DNA from: an uncultured Sulfitobacter sp.
Lineage (GTDB): Bacteria > Pseudomonadota > Alphaproteobacteria > Rhodobacterales > Rhodobacteraceae
NCBI GenBank assembly: GCA_947502265.1
Contig: CANMZB010000006.1
Span: forward strand, 1-64,000
Direction of reading: 5' to 3'
Length of the DNA stretch: 64,000 nucleotides
The notes under the pieces are model-generated. The model was not told the DNA's origin. It worked only from the letters and a program-made list of their open reading frames with translations, and searched no databases. A program made the translations under genes and the position numbers. Within the stretch, counting starts at the first letter, position 1. Each line of letters opens with the position of its first letter. This document shows positions 17,283-26,392 of the stretch, one piece after another.

Positions 17283-17695
17283 AGCGGGATTTCAGTGAAA
17301 TCAGAAGGCTGCTCCTTTTGATTGAAGAAAATGACGATCCATCAGGTAAAGCCTTTTTTTGGAAAGAGCCAAAGAAGTTGGCGGAATGGGGATTGAAAAC
17401 TGATCCATTTCCGGATGCAGAGGAGATTACTCATTTTGTTGATTACCAATTGGAAAAAATGGAAGAAGCTGGATTAATTGATCGTGATAAAGGTCGAGCT
17501 GGCTATTCTCCCGAGCATATCAAGATTACCTTTAACGGACATGATTATCTTGATGCGATCCGTTCGGAAACGGTTTGGAATAAGACTAAAGACGGAATTT
17601 CCGCTGTTGGGGGGATGACCCTTGCGATGGTTAAGGATTTAGCAATTTCCTATCTGAAACAAGAAGCTGCTGAAAAGCTTGGAATAAAACTATGA
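17279..17695 (+). CDS. DUF2513 domain protein inserted between pheS and pheT
   Basis: A 138-residue protein resembling DUF2513: [17 protein letters not shown], a central [12 protein letters not shown], then the characteristic [22 protein letters not shown] and a C-terminal [11 protein letters not shown] helix. It contains no catalytic motif I can name. Similar proteins are scattered in genomic islands and phage-like regions, and the function is unknown to me. The GTG start overlaps the pheS stop (GTGA), and its own stop overlaps the pheT start (ATGA), so it sits in translational coupling within the operon. Its AT-rich codon use differs sharply from pheS and pheT, pointing to horizontal acquisition. 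Confidence 0.85.
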   Translation: MKRDFSEIRRLLLLIEENDDPSGKAFFWKEPKKLAEWGLKTDPFPDAEEITHFVDYQLEKMEEAGLIDRDKGRAGYSPEHIKITFNGHDYLDAIRSETVWNKTKDGISAVGGMTLAMVKDLAISYLKQEAAEKLGIKL

Positions 17696-20091
17696 AATTC
17701 ACACTCTCCTGGCTCAAAGAGCACCTCGACACCACGGCTTCGGTCGATGAGATCACCTATGCCCTGACCGACCTTGGTCTTGAGGTTGAGGGCGTCGAGG
17801 ATCGTGGGGCGCGCTTGCGTGAATTTACGCTCGGGTTTGTCAAATCCGCCGAAAAGCATCCCGATGCGGATCGCCTTAAGGTGTGTCAGGTCGAGACGGA
17901 CGAGGGGCTGCAGCAGATCATCTGTGGCGCGCCGAATGCGCGGGAGGGGATCACCGTGGTGATCGCCAAGCCGGGCGTTTATGTGCCGGGGATTGATACC
18001 ACCATCGGCGTGGGCAAAATCCGTGGCATCGAGAGTTTCGGCATGATGGCGTCCGAGCGGGAGCTGGAGCTTTCCGAAGAGCATGACGGCATTATCGAGC
18101 TGCCGTCAGGGAGCGTTGGCGAAAGTTTTGCCGAGTGGCTGGCCAAGAATGATCCGTCGAAGGTTGATCCGGTGATCGAAATTGCGATTACGCCGAACCG
18201 GCCTGATGCGTTGGGCGTGCGCGGCATTGCGCGCGATCTGGCGGCGCGGGGGCTGGGTAAGCTGAAACCGCGTGATGTTGGCGCGGTTGAAGGGGAGTTC
18301 CCCTGTCCGGTCAGCGTGGCGATTGATGACGATACGCTGGAGCAGTGTCCGGTGTTTTACGGGCGGGTGATCCGCGGCGTTACGAACGGCCCGTCGCCCG
18401 AGTGGTTGCAGACCCGCCTGCGGGCGATCGGCCTGCGCCCGATCAGCTTTTTGGTAGATGTGACGAATTTCTTCACCTTTGACCGCAACCGGCCTTTGCA
18501 CGTCTTTGACGCAGACAAGATCGCGGGCAACGCCCTGCGCATCCACCGTGCGAAAGGCGGCGAAACGTTGCTGGCGCTGGATGACAAGGAATACACCCTG
18601 GCCGAGGGCATGACCGTGATTTCCGATGCGGATGGTGTGCAAAGCCTTGGCGGTGTTATGGGCGGCGTGCCGTCCGGTGTGACCGAAGAGACGGTGAATG
18701 TCTTTGTTGAATCGGCCTATTTCGATCCGGTGCGCACTGCCTATACGGGGCGCGCGCTCAAGATTAATTCCGATGCGCGTTATCGTTTCGAGCGCGGGAT
18801 TGACCCCGACTGGACGCCTTATGGGATCGAACATGCGACGCGGATGATCCTTGATCAGGTGGGCGGCGAGGCGTCCGAAGTTGTGGTCGCGGGCAAGGTC
18901 CCGGACACGTCGCGCGCCTACAAGCTTGATGCAAAGCGGGTGATCTCGCTGGTGGGGATGGAAATTCCCGAGAGCGAGCAGCGTCAGACGCTGACGGCGC
19001 TTGGTTTCCGTCTGGAAGGCGATATGGCGCATGTGCCAAGCTGGCGACCCGATGTGCAGGGCGAGGCCGATCTGGTCGAGGAAGTGGCGCGGATTGCGTC
19101 CCTGACAAAGCTGGAAGGCCGGCCATTGCCGCGTCTGAGCACCGGTGTCCCGCGTCCCGTGTTATCGCCCGTGCAGCGGCGCGAAACGGCGGCGCGCCGG
19201 ACTGCGGCCCAGTTGGGCTATAACGAATGTGTGAGCTACAGCTTTATTGATCAAACTTCTGCGGCTTTGTTCGGCGGCGGCGCGGACGAGACGCGGCTGG
19301 AAAACCCGATCAGCAACGACATGAGCCACATGCGGCCTGCGCTGTTGCCCGGTCTGTTGCAGGCGGCAGCGCGCAATCAGGCGCGCGGTTTTGCCGATAT
19401 GGCGCTGTTCGAGATGGGCCCCGTTTTCGACGGAGGAGAGCCGGGCGAACAGCACATGCAAGTGAGCGGTCTTTTGATCGGGCGGACCGGCCCCAAGGAC
19501 GTGCTGGGCGCTGCGCGCAACGTGGATGTGTTTGACGTGAAGGCGGATGCCGAGGCGCTGTTGGCCGCGATGGGCGCACCCGCCAAGGTGCAGATCCTGC
19601 GGGGTGCGGACGATTGGTGGCATCCGGGCCGTCACGGCAAAATCTGTCTGGGACCGAAGAAGGTGCTGGGCATCTTTGGTGAACTGCACCCGCGCGTGTT
19701 GGCTGCGATGGATGTGAAGGGCCCTGCGATGGCATTCACCCTGTGGCCTGCCGAAGTGCCGTTGAAGCGCAAGGCGGGGGCCACGCGGCCTGCGCTCAAG
19801 ATTAACGATTTGCAGGCGGTGGAGCGCGATTTCGCGTTTGTCGTTGATGCGGACGTCGAGGCGCAAACACTGGTGAATGCCGCGATGGGTGCGGATAAGG
19901 CGCTGATCGAGCATGTGCGTATCTTCGATGAATTTATCGGTGGCAGCCTCGGTGAGGGGAAGAAGTCGCTTGCCCTGACGGTGCGGTTGCAGCCGGTCGA
20001 GAAAACGCTGAAAGACGCGGATATCGAGGCGGTGAGCGCCAAGGTGGTTGAGAAGATCACCAAGGCAACCGGCGGAACCTTGCGTGGGTAG
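17692..20091 (+). CDS. pheT: Phenylalanine--tRNA ligase beta subunit
   Basis: The 799-residue beta chain pairs with PheS and carries the editing domain. Order of domains: N-terminal [17 protein letters not shown], a tRNA-binding EMAP-like fold at about 40-150 (HPDADRLKVCQVETDEG, IICGAPNAREG), B3/B4 editing domain (RPISFLVDVTNFFTFDRNRPLHVFDADKI), B5 domain, core pseudo-catalytic domain (CVSYSFID, LENPIS), and a C-terminal ferredoxin-like anticodon-binding domain (ALKINDLQAVERDFAFVVD). The ATG overlaps the stop of the DUF2513 gene. The usual direct pheS-pheT junction is therefore interrupted but coupling is kept. Confidence 0.97.
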   Translation: MKFTLSWLKEHLDTTASVDEITYALTDLGLEVEGVEDRGARLREFTLGFVKSAEKHPDADRLKVCQVETDEGLQQIICGAPNAREGITVVIAKPGVYVPGIDTTIGVGKIRGIESFGMMASERELELSEEHDGIIELPSGSVGESFAEWLAKNDPSKVDPVIEIAITPNRPDALGVRGIARDLAARGLGKLKPRDVGAVEGEFPCPVSVAIDDDTLEQCPVFYGRVIRGVTNGPSPEWLQTRLRAIGLRPISFLVDVTNFFTFDRNRPLHVFDADKIAGNALRIHRAKGGETLLALDDKEYTLAEGMTVISDADGVQSLGGVMGGVPSGVTEETVNVFVESAYFDPVRTAYTGRALKINSDARYRFERGIDPDWTPYGIEHATRMILDQVGGEASEVVVAGKVPDTSRAYKLDAKRVISLVGMEIPESEQRQTLTALGFRLEGDMAHVPSWRPDVQGEADLVEEVARIASLTKLEGRPLPRLSTGVPRPVLSPVQRRETAARRTAAQLGYNECVSYSFIDQTSAALFGGGADETRLENPISNDMSHMRPALLPGLLQAAARNQARGFADMALFEMGPVFDGGEPGEQHMQVSGLLIGRTGPKDVLGAARNVDVFDVKADAEALLAAMGAPAKVQILRGADDWWHPGRHGKICLGPKKVLGIFGELHPRVLAAMDVKGPAMAFTLWPAEVPLKRKAGATRPALKINDLQAVERDFAFVVDADVEAQTLVNAAMGADKALIEHVRIFDEFIGGSLGEGKKSLALTVRLQPVEKTLKDADIEAVSAKVVEKITKATGGTLRG

Positions 20092-20136
20092 GTCGGGACG
20101 ATACAGGGCTGTCTGATCGTGGGGCGGCTGCGGGAT

Positions 20137-20160
20137 TTGAGTTTACAGGCCAAATGAAGC
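20137..20160 (+). repeat. Dispersed intergenic motif, copy 3
   Basis: TTGAGTTTACAGGCCAAATG plus AAGC: the same 24 bp with two changes (CA for TT) in the core. The left flank GGCTGCGGGAT matches that of copy 2. It lies between co-oriented pheT and ytoQ. Confidence 0.82.
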
Positions 20161-20205
20161 GCGGGACGGCGTACCGTTTGCACGTGTCGGGAAAGGAAAG
20201 CTGCG

Positions 20206-20649
20206 ATGCTAAAGGTTTATTTGTCGGGGGAGATCCATACCGACTGGCGGGAGAAGATTATTGCGGGGGCGGCGGGGCTGGACGTGAGTTTCGACAGCCC
20301 TGTCACCGATCATGTGGCGAGCGATGATTGCGGTGTGGCGATCCTTGGGGCGGAGCCGGACAAATTCTGGCATGACCGCAAGGGCGCGCAGATCAATGCG
20401 ATCCGTACCCGCAAGGGGATCGCCGACGCGGATGTGGTGGTGGTGCGCTTTGGCGACCAGTACAAGCAGTGGAATGCCGCTTTTGATGCGGGATATGCGG
20501 CGGCGCTGGGAAAGTCGTTGATTATTCTGCACGGGGGCGACCATGCCCATGCTTTGAAAGAGGTGGATGCGGCCGCTTTGGCTGTGGCATCGGAGCCAGC
20601 GCAGGTTGTTGAAATTCTGCGCTACGTTCTGACTGGAGCGCTGGAATAG
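20206..20649 (+). CDS. YtoQ family protein
   Basis: A 147-residue protein of the YtoQ family: MLKVYLSGEIHTDWRE at the N-terminus, SPVTDHVASDDCG, RTRKGIADADVVVVRFGDQYKQWNAAFDAGYA, then GKSLIILHG. The fold is that of nucleoside 2-deoxyribosyltransferase-like proteins, but no enzymatic role is established to my knowledge. GGAAAG precedes the ATG. It stands alone between pheT and mscL. Confidence 0.9.
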   Translation: MLKVYLSGEIHTDWREKIIAGAAGLDVSFDSPVTDHVASDDCGVAILGAEPDKFWHDRKGAQINAIRTRKGIADADVVVVRFGDQYKQWNAAFDAGYAAALGKSLIILHGGDHAHALKEVDAAALAVASEPAQVVEILRYVLTGALE

Positions 20650-20767
20650 CATGCCGGTCGGTTGGATCGGGGAGCCTTCTTTTTTCGGTCAAATACCGGC
20701 TGAACGCTATATTACTGTGTTATGAGACGATAGTGGTTCTTCCGAATTATGCAATTAGGGGCAAAAA

Positions 20768-21199
20768 ATGATTAATGAATTTAAAGACTTCATTGCCAAG
20801 GGCAATGTCATGGATATGGCTGTGGGTATCATCGTCGGTGCGGCCTTTACCGCAATCGTGACTTCGCTTGTGGGCGATTTGATTAACCCGATCATCGGTC
20901 TGGTTATGGGGGGCGCTGATTTTACCGCCATGTATGCTGTTCTGGCGGGCGATGTGCCTGCCGGATTGGGTCTGGAGGCGGCACGCGAAACGGGGGCTTC
21001 GATCTTTGCTTACGGGGCTTTCCTCACAGCGGTCATCAACTTTCTCATCATCGCGTTTGTGGTGTTTATATTGGTGAAAATGGTGAATCGCGTGAAGGCG
21101 GCAGCAGAAAAGCCCGACGAAGTGGCCCCCGAGGTTGCGACCGGCCCCAGCGAACTGGATGTGCTTTTGGAAATCCGCGACCAGCTTGCCAAAAGCTGA
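20768..21199 (+). CDS. mscL: Large-conductance mechanosensitive channel
   Basis: MscL opens under membrane tension to release osmolytes on hypo-osmotic shock. The 143-residue protein has the conserved N-terminal helix and first membrane segment ([23 protein letters not shown]), [10 protein letters not shown], a second membrane segment ([25 protein letters not shown]) and a cytoplasmic helix. The N-terminal helix defines the start. It is convergent with ald. Confidence 0.97.
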   Translation: MINEFKDFIAKGNVMDMAVGIIVGAAFTAIVTSLVGDLINPIIGLVMGGADFTAMYAVLAGDVPAGLGLEAARETGASIFAYGAFLTAVINFLIIAFVVFILVKMVNRVKAAAEKPDEVAPEVATGPSELDVLLEIRDQLAKS

Positions 21200-21250
21200 A
21201 CCGGGCCAGGCGGGAAGTGGGAGGAGGCGCAGCAATGCGCCCCCTTTTTG

Positions 21251-22366
21251 TTACTTCAGCGCGTCGACGGGCGAGATGAAATCGAGTCCCAGTGCCTTTC
21301 CCACAGCGGCGTAAGTTAATTGACCCGCGTGGATATTGAGTCCGGCAAGCAGGTGCGTGTCCTCGGCACAGGCTTTTTTCCAGCCCTTGTCAGCCAAAGC
21401 CAGCATGAACGGCATGGTCGCATTGCCAAGGGCAATGGTTGAGGTGCGCGCAACTGCGCCGGGCATGTTGGCCACACAGTAATGCATGATGCCGTCCACC
21501 TCGTAGATCGGGTCGTGGTGGGTGGTGGCGCGCGACGTCTCGAAGCAGCCGCCTTGATCAATGGCCACATCCACCAGCACTGCACCCGGTTGCATTTGGG
21601 CCAAATCTGCGCGCGTGACCAACCGGGGTGCGGCGGCACCGGGGATAAGAACGGCCCCGATGACCATATCCATGCGCGGCAACAGATCGGCTAGTGCGCC
21701 GGCATCCGAATATTGCGTGGTCAAACGCCCCATGAACACATCGTCCAGATAGGACATGCGCGAGAGTGATTGATCCAGAACGGTGACATTCGCCCCCATG
21801 CCGACCGCCACGCGCGCCGCAGCGGTGCCCACCACACCACCGCCGATGATCGCGACATTGGCGGGGCGCACCCCCGGAACACCGCCCATTAGAACGCCGC
21901 GCCCGCCGTTGGCTTTTTGCAGCGTCCACGCGCCAACCTGTGGGGCAAGTCGGCCGGCGACCTCGGACATCGGGGCCAGCAAAGGCAGGCCACCGGTGCG
22001 ATCGGTTACGGTTTCATAGGCGATACAGGTTGCGCCGCTTTCCATCAGGTCTTTGGTTTGCGCGGGATCGGGCGCGAGATGGAGATACGCGAACAGCACC
22101 TGACCCTCGCGCAGCATCTTGCGTTCGACCGCTTGGGGTTCTTTTACCTTCACGATCATTTCGGCCTGCGCAAACACATCTTTGGCCGAGCCGAGGATCG
22201 TCGCACCGGTAGCTTCGTAATCGCTGTCCTCGAACCCTGCGCCTACACCGGCGCCGGTTTCGATCAGGACGGTATGGCCGCGGTTCACCGCTTCGAGCGT
22301 GGCGTTGGGCGTGATGCCGACGCGGAATTCCTGTGGCTTGATCTCTTTCGGGCAACCGATTTTCAT
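21251..22366 (-). CDS. ald: Alanine dehydrogenase
   Basis: NAD-dependent L-alanine to pyruvate and ammonia. The 371-residue protein has the family start MKIGCPKEIKPQEFRVG, catalytic Lys/His region VKVKEPQ and FAYLHLA, the nucleotide-binding IGGGVVGTAAARVA, and the C-terminal signature VDVAIDQGGC and DGIMHYCVANMPGAVARTST. The start at 22366 is chosen over three upstream in-frame ATGs because conservation begins there. It is divergent from an Lrp-family regulator that probably controls it. Confidence 0.96.
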   Translation of the reverse strand: MKIGCPKEIKPQEFRVGITPNATLEAVNRGHTVLIETGAGVGAGFEDSDYEATGATILGSAKDVFAQAEMIVKVKEPQAVERKMLREGQVLFAYLHLAPDPAQTKDLMESGATCIAYETVTDRTGGLPLLAPMSEVAGRLAPQVGAWTLQKANGGRGVLMGGVPGVRPANVAIIGGGVVGTAAARVAVGMGANVTVLDQSLSRMSYLDDVFMGRLTTQYSDAGALADLLPRMDMVIGAVLIPGAAAPRLVTRADLAQMQPGAVLVDVAIDQGGCFETSRATTHHDPIYEVDGIMHYCVANMPGAVARTSTIALGNATMPFMLALADKGWKKACAEDTHLLAGLNIHAGQLTYAAVGKALGLDFISPVDALK

Positions 22367-22503
22367 TGGGCTTATTCCTTCGTTTTTGATGTGCATCATC
22401 AACGCCCCACCGGGCGATAAGACGTCTATTATGTCTCGCTATCATGAAGCTGTTCGGGATAATCTACGAATAAATAGTGTAATAACGCAAAGGAATTGCG
22501 CAG
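22367..22503. promoter_or_regulatory. ald/lrp divergent control region
   Basis: A 137-bp AT-rich region between divergent ald and its Lrp-type regulator. An inverted repeat TGATG-TG-CATCA lies at 22387-22398, close to the ald start. The arrangement is the one usually seen for alanine-responsive AldR control; binding here is inferred. Confidence 0.45.
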
Positions 22504-22962
22504 ATGTCCCTTGATGCCATTGATCGCAGTATCCTGACAGCCCTTCAACGTAAGGGCCGGATGTCGAATTCCGAATTGTCCGAGCAGGTTCATTTATCGC
22601 CCTCTGCGTGCCACCGGCGTGTGCAACGATTGGAGAACGAAGGGTACATTCGCGACTATGTGGCCCTGCTTGATCCGCGCAAGTTGTGCGTGCCGACGAC
22701 CGTATTTGTCGAAATTACGTTGCAGGGTCAGACGGAAGAGGTGCTGGAAGCGTTCGAAAAGTCCGTTTCGCGAATCCCGGCTGTGCTGGAATGTCATCTG
22801 ATGGCGGGGGCTGCTGATTATCTGCTCAAGGTGGTGGCAGAAAACACCGACGATTTCGCGCGCATCCACAGGCAATATCTGGCGCGGCTTCCCGGTGTTC
22901 ACGGAATGCAATCAAGCTTTGCGCTCAGAACCGTTTTCAAGACGACGGCGTTGCCGGTGTAG
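22504..22962 (+). CDS. Lrp/AsnC family regulator, probable activator of ald
   Basis: A 152-residue feast/famine regulator. It has an N-terminal helix-turn-helix (DRSILTALQRKGRMSNSELSEQVHLSPSACHRRVQRLE) [positions about 6-45] and a C-terminal RAM/AsnC ligand-binding domain (CHLMAGAADYLLKVVAENTDDF). Divergence from alanine dehydrogenase suggests an AldR-like role with alanine as effector. Confidence 0.92.
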   Translation: MSLDAIDRSILTALQRKGRMSNSELSEQVHLSPSACHRRVQRLENEGYIRDYVALLDPRKLCVPTTVFVEITLQGQTEEVLEAFEKSVSRIPAVLECHLMAGAADYLLKVVAENTDDFARIHRQYLARLPGVHGMQSSFALRTVFKTTALPV

Positions 22963-23249
22963 GGGCGGACAGACAGGCATGTGGCGAACTCCGACGGCAG
23001 TTATGAGCCGTCTCCCGAAATTTCTGCAACGGGGCGAATGGCTGCTATCATGAGAGCAGCAAAAACGTTCAACAATTGCTTGGTTTTTGAGTAGGGTTTG
23101 TGGTGGGGTCAATCGGGGGGGGGCGTGAGCCAAAAGCGAGGATTTTTGGAGCAGGCACAAAATTATAGTGCGGCAATCTTAATGCTGCCTACCTTGCCGT
23201 AGGTTTGGATCCTGACCCGCACACGGGCGGGGAGCGTTTCGGGGGTACT
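22963..23249. other. Intergenic region between lrp-type gene and sulfotransferase gene
   Basis: Nothing coding is recognised. A run of nine G residues lies at about 23115-23123. The flanking genes are convergent. Confidence 0.4.
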
Positions 23250-24245
23250 TTATCGGGGTAGGCGTTCTTTTATCAGACGACCCAAGCGAACCCAGAAATG
23301 GTCTTTGATGCGGTCGCGGGAGACCACGCTCGGGTGGAGGGTTAGCGGTGAGATCGAGAAACCGGGCTGTGTCTCTTCTAGACGCCCCGCGAGGGCTGTG
23401 TTCAGGGGCCTGAAGTATTCCTCCAATTTTCGCACCTCATCCTTCGTGAATAGGAAGGACTTTGCCTGCGCCCCATACTCCTGTTGAAATGCCTTTACCG
23501 CATCCGCCAAGAGCCACGGCTCCACGGGTTGTGGGTGGTTTATCAAGCCAGCCGCCCAGCTGGGAAGTGCGGCTGGCGAAGGGTTTGCCCTACGTACCTT
23601 GAATTGGTCCACAAGGTCCTCTGGGCGGTCGATACCAGCGACCTTCAATACCTCCCCGAGGATACCGCTGGGGGACTTGCGGGCCTTGTCAAAATCGAGG
23701 AAGTGAATCTCCTCCGGCTCAAAGGATCTTCTCAGCTGATCATAGAGCGAAGCATAGTCCAGCCACAGTCCTGTGCAGTACCCGCCGCTTAGCGCGCTTC
23801 TCACAAGCTTCGCCGGGGGAGGAGGCAGACCCTTTTTCGCCACCTCTAGGAAGGCAGATTGCATGAACTGGCATTGCTCCCTCACTACCGCCACGACGAG
23901 GACTTCATCGAAGGCAGATATCCGCTTCTTGATTTCGGTATAATCAGGGGCAGCATTAGGGTGTCCGAGCGAGAGATTCTCACTGGAGAGAAACACCGTA
24001 CCCTCCTGGTGTGAATACCTCTTCGCGACTTCCTTCCATGCCGCCTTGCCTCCTCTCGGGTACTGGAAGTGTGCCGGCAGTGTCCTGTTCCACTCATGCG
24101 AAAGGCCGTGGTGGCCGCTTGCCTTACCAAGGTCAGGATAGATCAAGCCGTGCTGCCGAAGCAGGTCTGCGTTGGCGGCAAAGGTTTCCTGGATGGTCGT
24201 TGTGGCTGTCTTGTGGGTTCCGATGTGTAGCACGAGTTTGGCCAT
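23250..24245 (-). CDS. Sulfotransferase-like P-loop protein
   Basis: The 331-residue product begins MAKLVLHIGTHKTATTTIQ, the 5'-phosphosulfate-binding loop typical of PAPS-dependent sulfotransferases and related GT-like P-loop proteins. Further on are VFLSSENLSLG, VVAVVREQCQFMQSAF (matching the 3'-phosphate-binding region) and IHFLDFDKA. Acceptor substrate is unknown; such genes often decorate surface polysaccharide or small metabolites. It is isolated, with AT-richer DNA upstream, so acquisition is possible. Confidence 0.75.
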   Translation of the reverse strand: MAKLVLHIGTHKTATTTIQETFAANADLLRQHGLIYPDLGKASGHHGLSHEWNRTLPAHFQYPRGGKAAWKEVAKRYSHQEGTVFLSSENLSLGHPNAAPDYTEIKKRISAFDEVLVVAVVREQCQFMQSAFLEVAKKGLPPPPAKLVRSALSGGYCTGLWLDYASLYDQLRRSFEPEEIHFLDFDKARKSPSGILGEVLKVAGIDRPEDLVDQFKVRRANPSPAALPSWAAGLINHPQPVEPWLLADAVKAFQQEYGAQAKSFLFTKDEVRKLEEYFRPLNTALAGRLEETQPGFSISPLTLHPSVVSRDRIKDHFWVRLGRLIKERLPR

Positions 24246-24503
24246 GGTGTTTCACCTCTTAATGCACAGATTTCAGGAACCCTGAAGTTTCCTTGAGGGT
24301 TGTGCCCAGCTATAACGCTCGATCTAGATTTTCCAGAGCTCCAGATGTTTTTTCACAGAAAAACTTATCAAAATGGGTTCGTAGTAGACACTCAAAGACA
24401 GTTCAAAACCACGGTTATTAAACGCTTCGATCCAAAATCAAACTTTGGGTTGGATGTAGTGAATGGTTTCGTTGTCCCCATGACGGAAACGCCCGATGTA
24501 ATG
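24246..24503. other. AT-rich intergenic region with a doubtful small frame
   Basis: About 260 bp, clearly lower in GC than its surroundings. A + strand frame starting MFFHRKTYQNGF at about 24345 runs 60 codons but ends inside the rpsU terminator and matches nothing known. Probably non-coding, perhaps debris from an insertion. Confidence 0.35.
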
Positions 24504-24543
24504 AAAAACCCCCGCCAAGCAGGTGCTTGACGGGGGCTTTTAT
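24504..24543 (-). terminator. Terminator of rpsU
   Basis: A 13-bp stem with one mismatch (CCCCCGCCAAGCA with TGCTTGACGGGGG) about 40 bp past the rpsU stop. It is followed on the minus strand by TTTTT. Confidence 0.88.
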
Positions 24544-24576
24544 TCTTTCGCAAACGCTGCGGTAAGGTAAATTGGA

Positions 24577-24780
24577 TTACCCTTCTTCGCGTTGTGCTTT
24601 CTTGCGCGCCAGCTTACGGGCACGGCGGATCGCTTCGGCTTTCTCGCGTGCTTTTTTCTCGGAAGGTTTCTCGAAATGTTGCTTGAGCTTCATTTCACGA
24701 AACACACCCTCGCGCTGAAGTTTCTTCTTCAGGGCGCGCAGCGCTTGATCGACGTTATTATCGCGAACACTAACCTGCAT
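24577..24780 (-). CDS. rpsU: 30S ribosomal protein bS21
   Basis: A 67-residue highly basic protein beginning [20 protein letters not shown] with the S21 signature [10 protein letters not shown] and a lysine/arginine-rich C-terminus. A typical AAAGGTGG site lies upstream and a strong terminator follows. Single-gene unit divergent from coq9. Confidence 0.98.
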   Translation of the reverse strand: MQVSVRDNNVDQALRALKKKLQREGVFREMKLKQHFEKPSEKKAREKAEAIRRARKLARKKAQREEG

Positions 24781-24887
24781 GTGGTTTTCACCACCTTTCT
24801 AGTTGAGTTGCAAAAATTTGCAGGAGTGGCCTCTTAGCAAACCTGTGCTATCTTGTCCAGTGTCCCGCATCGCAAGGAGATAATGCC

Positions 24888-25589
24888 ATGACCGACGCCC
24901 CTGTTTCCCCAAAAGACCGCCTGTTACAGGCTGCTTTGTTGCATGTGCCGTTTGACGGCTGGTCGAATGCCACATTCGAAGCCGCGATCGGAGATTCGGG
25001 TGTCGAACGGACCGTGGCAGAGGGTCTGTGCCCGCGCGGTGCTGTCGATCTGGCGCTGTATTATCATACGAAAGGCGATCAGGCGATGCTGGTCCGGTTG
25101 CGCGAGGCAGATTTGGACGAGATGCGATTCCGCGACCGGATTGCGGCTGCCGTGCGCTACCGGCTCGAAGCGGTGGAGGACAAGGAGGCTGTGCGGCGTG
25201 GAACAGCGCTGTTTGCGCTGCCGGTCTATACGGCTGACGGGGCCCGCGCGATCTGGGGCACAGCGGATGCGATCTGGGATGCGTTGGGAGATACGTCCGA
25301 GGACGTGAACTGGTACACCAAACGCGCGACGCTCAGCGGGGTGTATTCGTCGACGGTGCTGTATTGGCTGGGCGACACCAGCGAGGGGCATGAGGCCACG
25401 TGGGAGTTTCTGGACCGGCGGATCGACAATGTGATGCAGATAGAAAAGTTTAAGGCGCAGGTAAAGAAAAATCCGGTGCTGAGCGGCTTGATGACGGGGC
25501 CGAACTGGTTGTTGGGCCATGTGAAAGCGCCGCAGCGGATGCCGCGTTCCGGCCTGCCGGGCAGTTGGACGCGTCCGCGCCACGATTGA
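24888..25589 (+). CDS. COQ9 family ubiquinone biosynthesis protein
   Basis: A 233-residue COQ9 homologue, a TetR-like helical protein that presents hydroxylation substrates to the DMQ hydroxylase in ubiquinone synthesis and binds lipids. Motifs: LLQAALLHVPFDGW, DLALYYH, RAIWGTADAIWDALGDTSEDVNWYTKR [about 125-150] and TVLYWLGD. A CAAGGAG site precedes the ATG. It is common in alphaproteobacteria. The gene is immediately upstream of bioM, but a functional link is not expected. Confidence 0.93.
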   Translation: MTDAPVSPKDRLLQAALLHVPFDGWSNATFEAAIGDSGVERTVAEGLCPRGAVDLALYYHTKGDQAMLVRLREADLDEMRFRDRIAAAVRYRLEAVEDKEAVRRGTALFALPVYTADGARAIWGTADAIWDALGDTSEDVNWYTKRATLSGVYSSTVLYWLGDTSEGHEATWEFLDRRIDNVMQIEKFKAQVKKNPVLSGLMTGPNWLLGHVKAPQRMPRSGLPGSWTRPRHD

Positions 25590-25660
25590 TGGGGTCTTTC
25601 GCGCAGGCGCGCTGGCTGCTAGACCGCGCGGCACTTCCAACTGGTTCAGGCGGCTTTGAC

Positions 25661-26392
25661 GTGACCCATCCTTCCCCGCTGCTGGCGCTTGACGGCGTTG
25701 ATCTGGTGATCGACGGGCGCGCAATCTTGCGCGGCATCACCGTGCAAAGCGATGCGTGCCGGATTGCTGTCCTGGGGCGCAACGGGTCGGGCAAGTCGAC
25801 GCTGGCACGGGTGATTGCGGGGCTGGTACCGTCCACCGGCGGCGAGGTGCGCGTGGCGGGGGTGGATGTGGCGCGTGACAGACGCGCGGCGCTGGGCGCG
25901 GTCGGCATCCTGTTTCAAAACCCCGATCACCAGATTATTTTTCCCACCGTAGGCGAAGAACTGGCGTTTGGTCTGTTGCAGATGGGGCAGACCAAGGTGC
26001 AAGCAGCCGAAGGTGTTGCCGACACACTTGCCGCGTTCGGCAAAGGCCACTGGCATGATGCGGCGATCCACACGCTGTCCCAGGGACAGCGGCAGCTTGT
26101 CTGTCTGATGGCCATCCTTGCGATGCGGCCCAAACTGATCCTGCTGGACGAGCCTTTTGCCGGGCTTGATATTCCCACCGCTTTGCATCTGACCCGCGTT
26201 CTGGCGCGGGTCGAGGCGGGCATCGTGCATATCACCCATGATCCGCGCACCATCGCAGCCTACGATCACGCGCTGTGGATCGACGAGGGGGCCGTGGTTG
26301 CGCAGGGTCCGGCCGTGACCGTCGCGGGTGAATTCGAGGCACGGATGCAGGAGATAGGGGCGCGCGATGATCTCGCTCACATCTCCGGTTAA
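25661..26392 (+). CDS. bioM: Biotin ECF transporter ATP-binding subunit BioM
   Basis: An ABC ATPase of 243 residues with Walker A GRNGSGKST, the Q-loop FQNPDHQIIFPTVGEE typical of energy-coupling-factor transporters, signature LSQGQRQ, Walker B LILLDEPFAGLD and switch HITHD. With BioN it powers uptake by the biotin-binding BioY encoded two genes on. The GTG at 25661 starts the conserved region; an in-frame ATG near 25589, touching the coq9 stop, would add 24 non-conserved residues. It overlaps bioN by 26 bp. Confidence 0.92.
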   Translation: MTHPSPLLALDGVDLVIDGRAILRGITVQSDACRIAVLGRNGSGKSTLARVIAGLVPSTGGEVRVAGVDVARDRRAALGAVGILFQNPDHQIIFPTVGEELAFGLLQMGQTKVQAAEGVADTLAAFGKGHWHDAAIHTLSQGQRQLVCLMAILAMRPKLILLDEPFAGLDIPTALHLTRVLARVEAGIVHITHDPRTIAAYDHALWIDEGAVVAQGPAVTVAGEFEARMQEIGARDDLAHISG

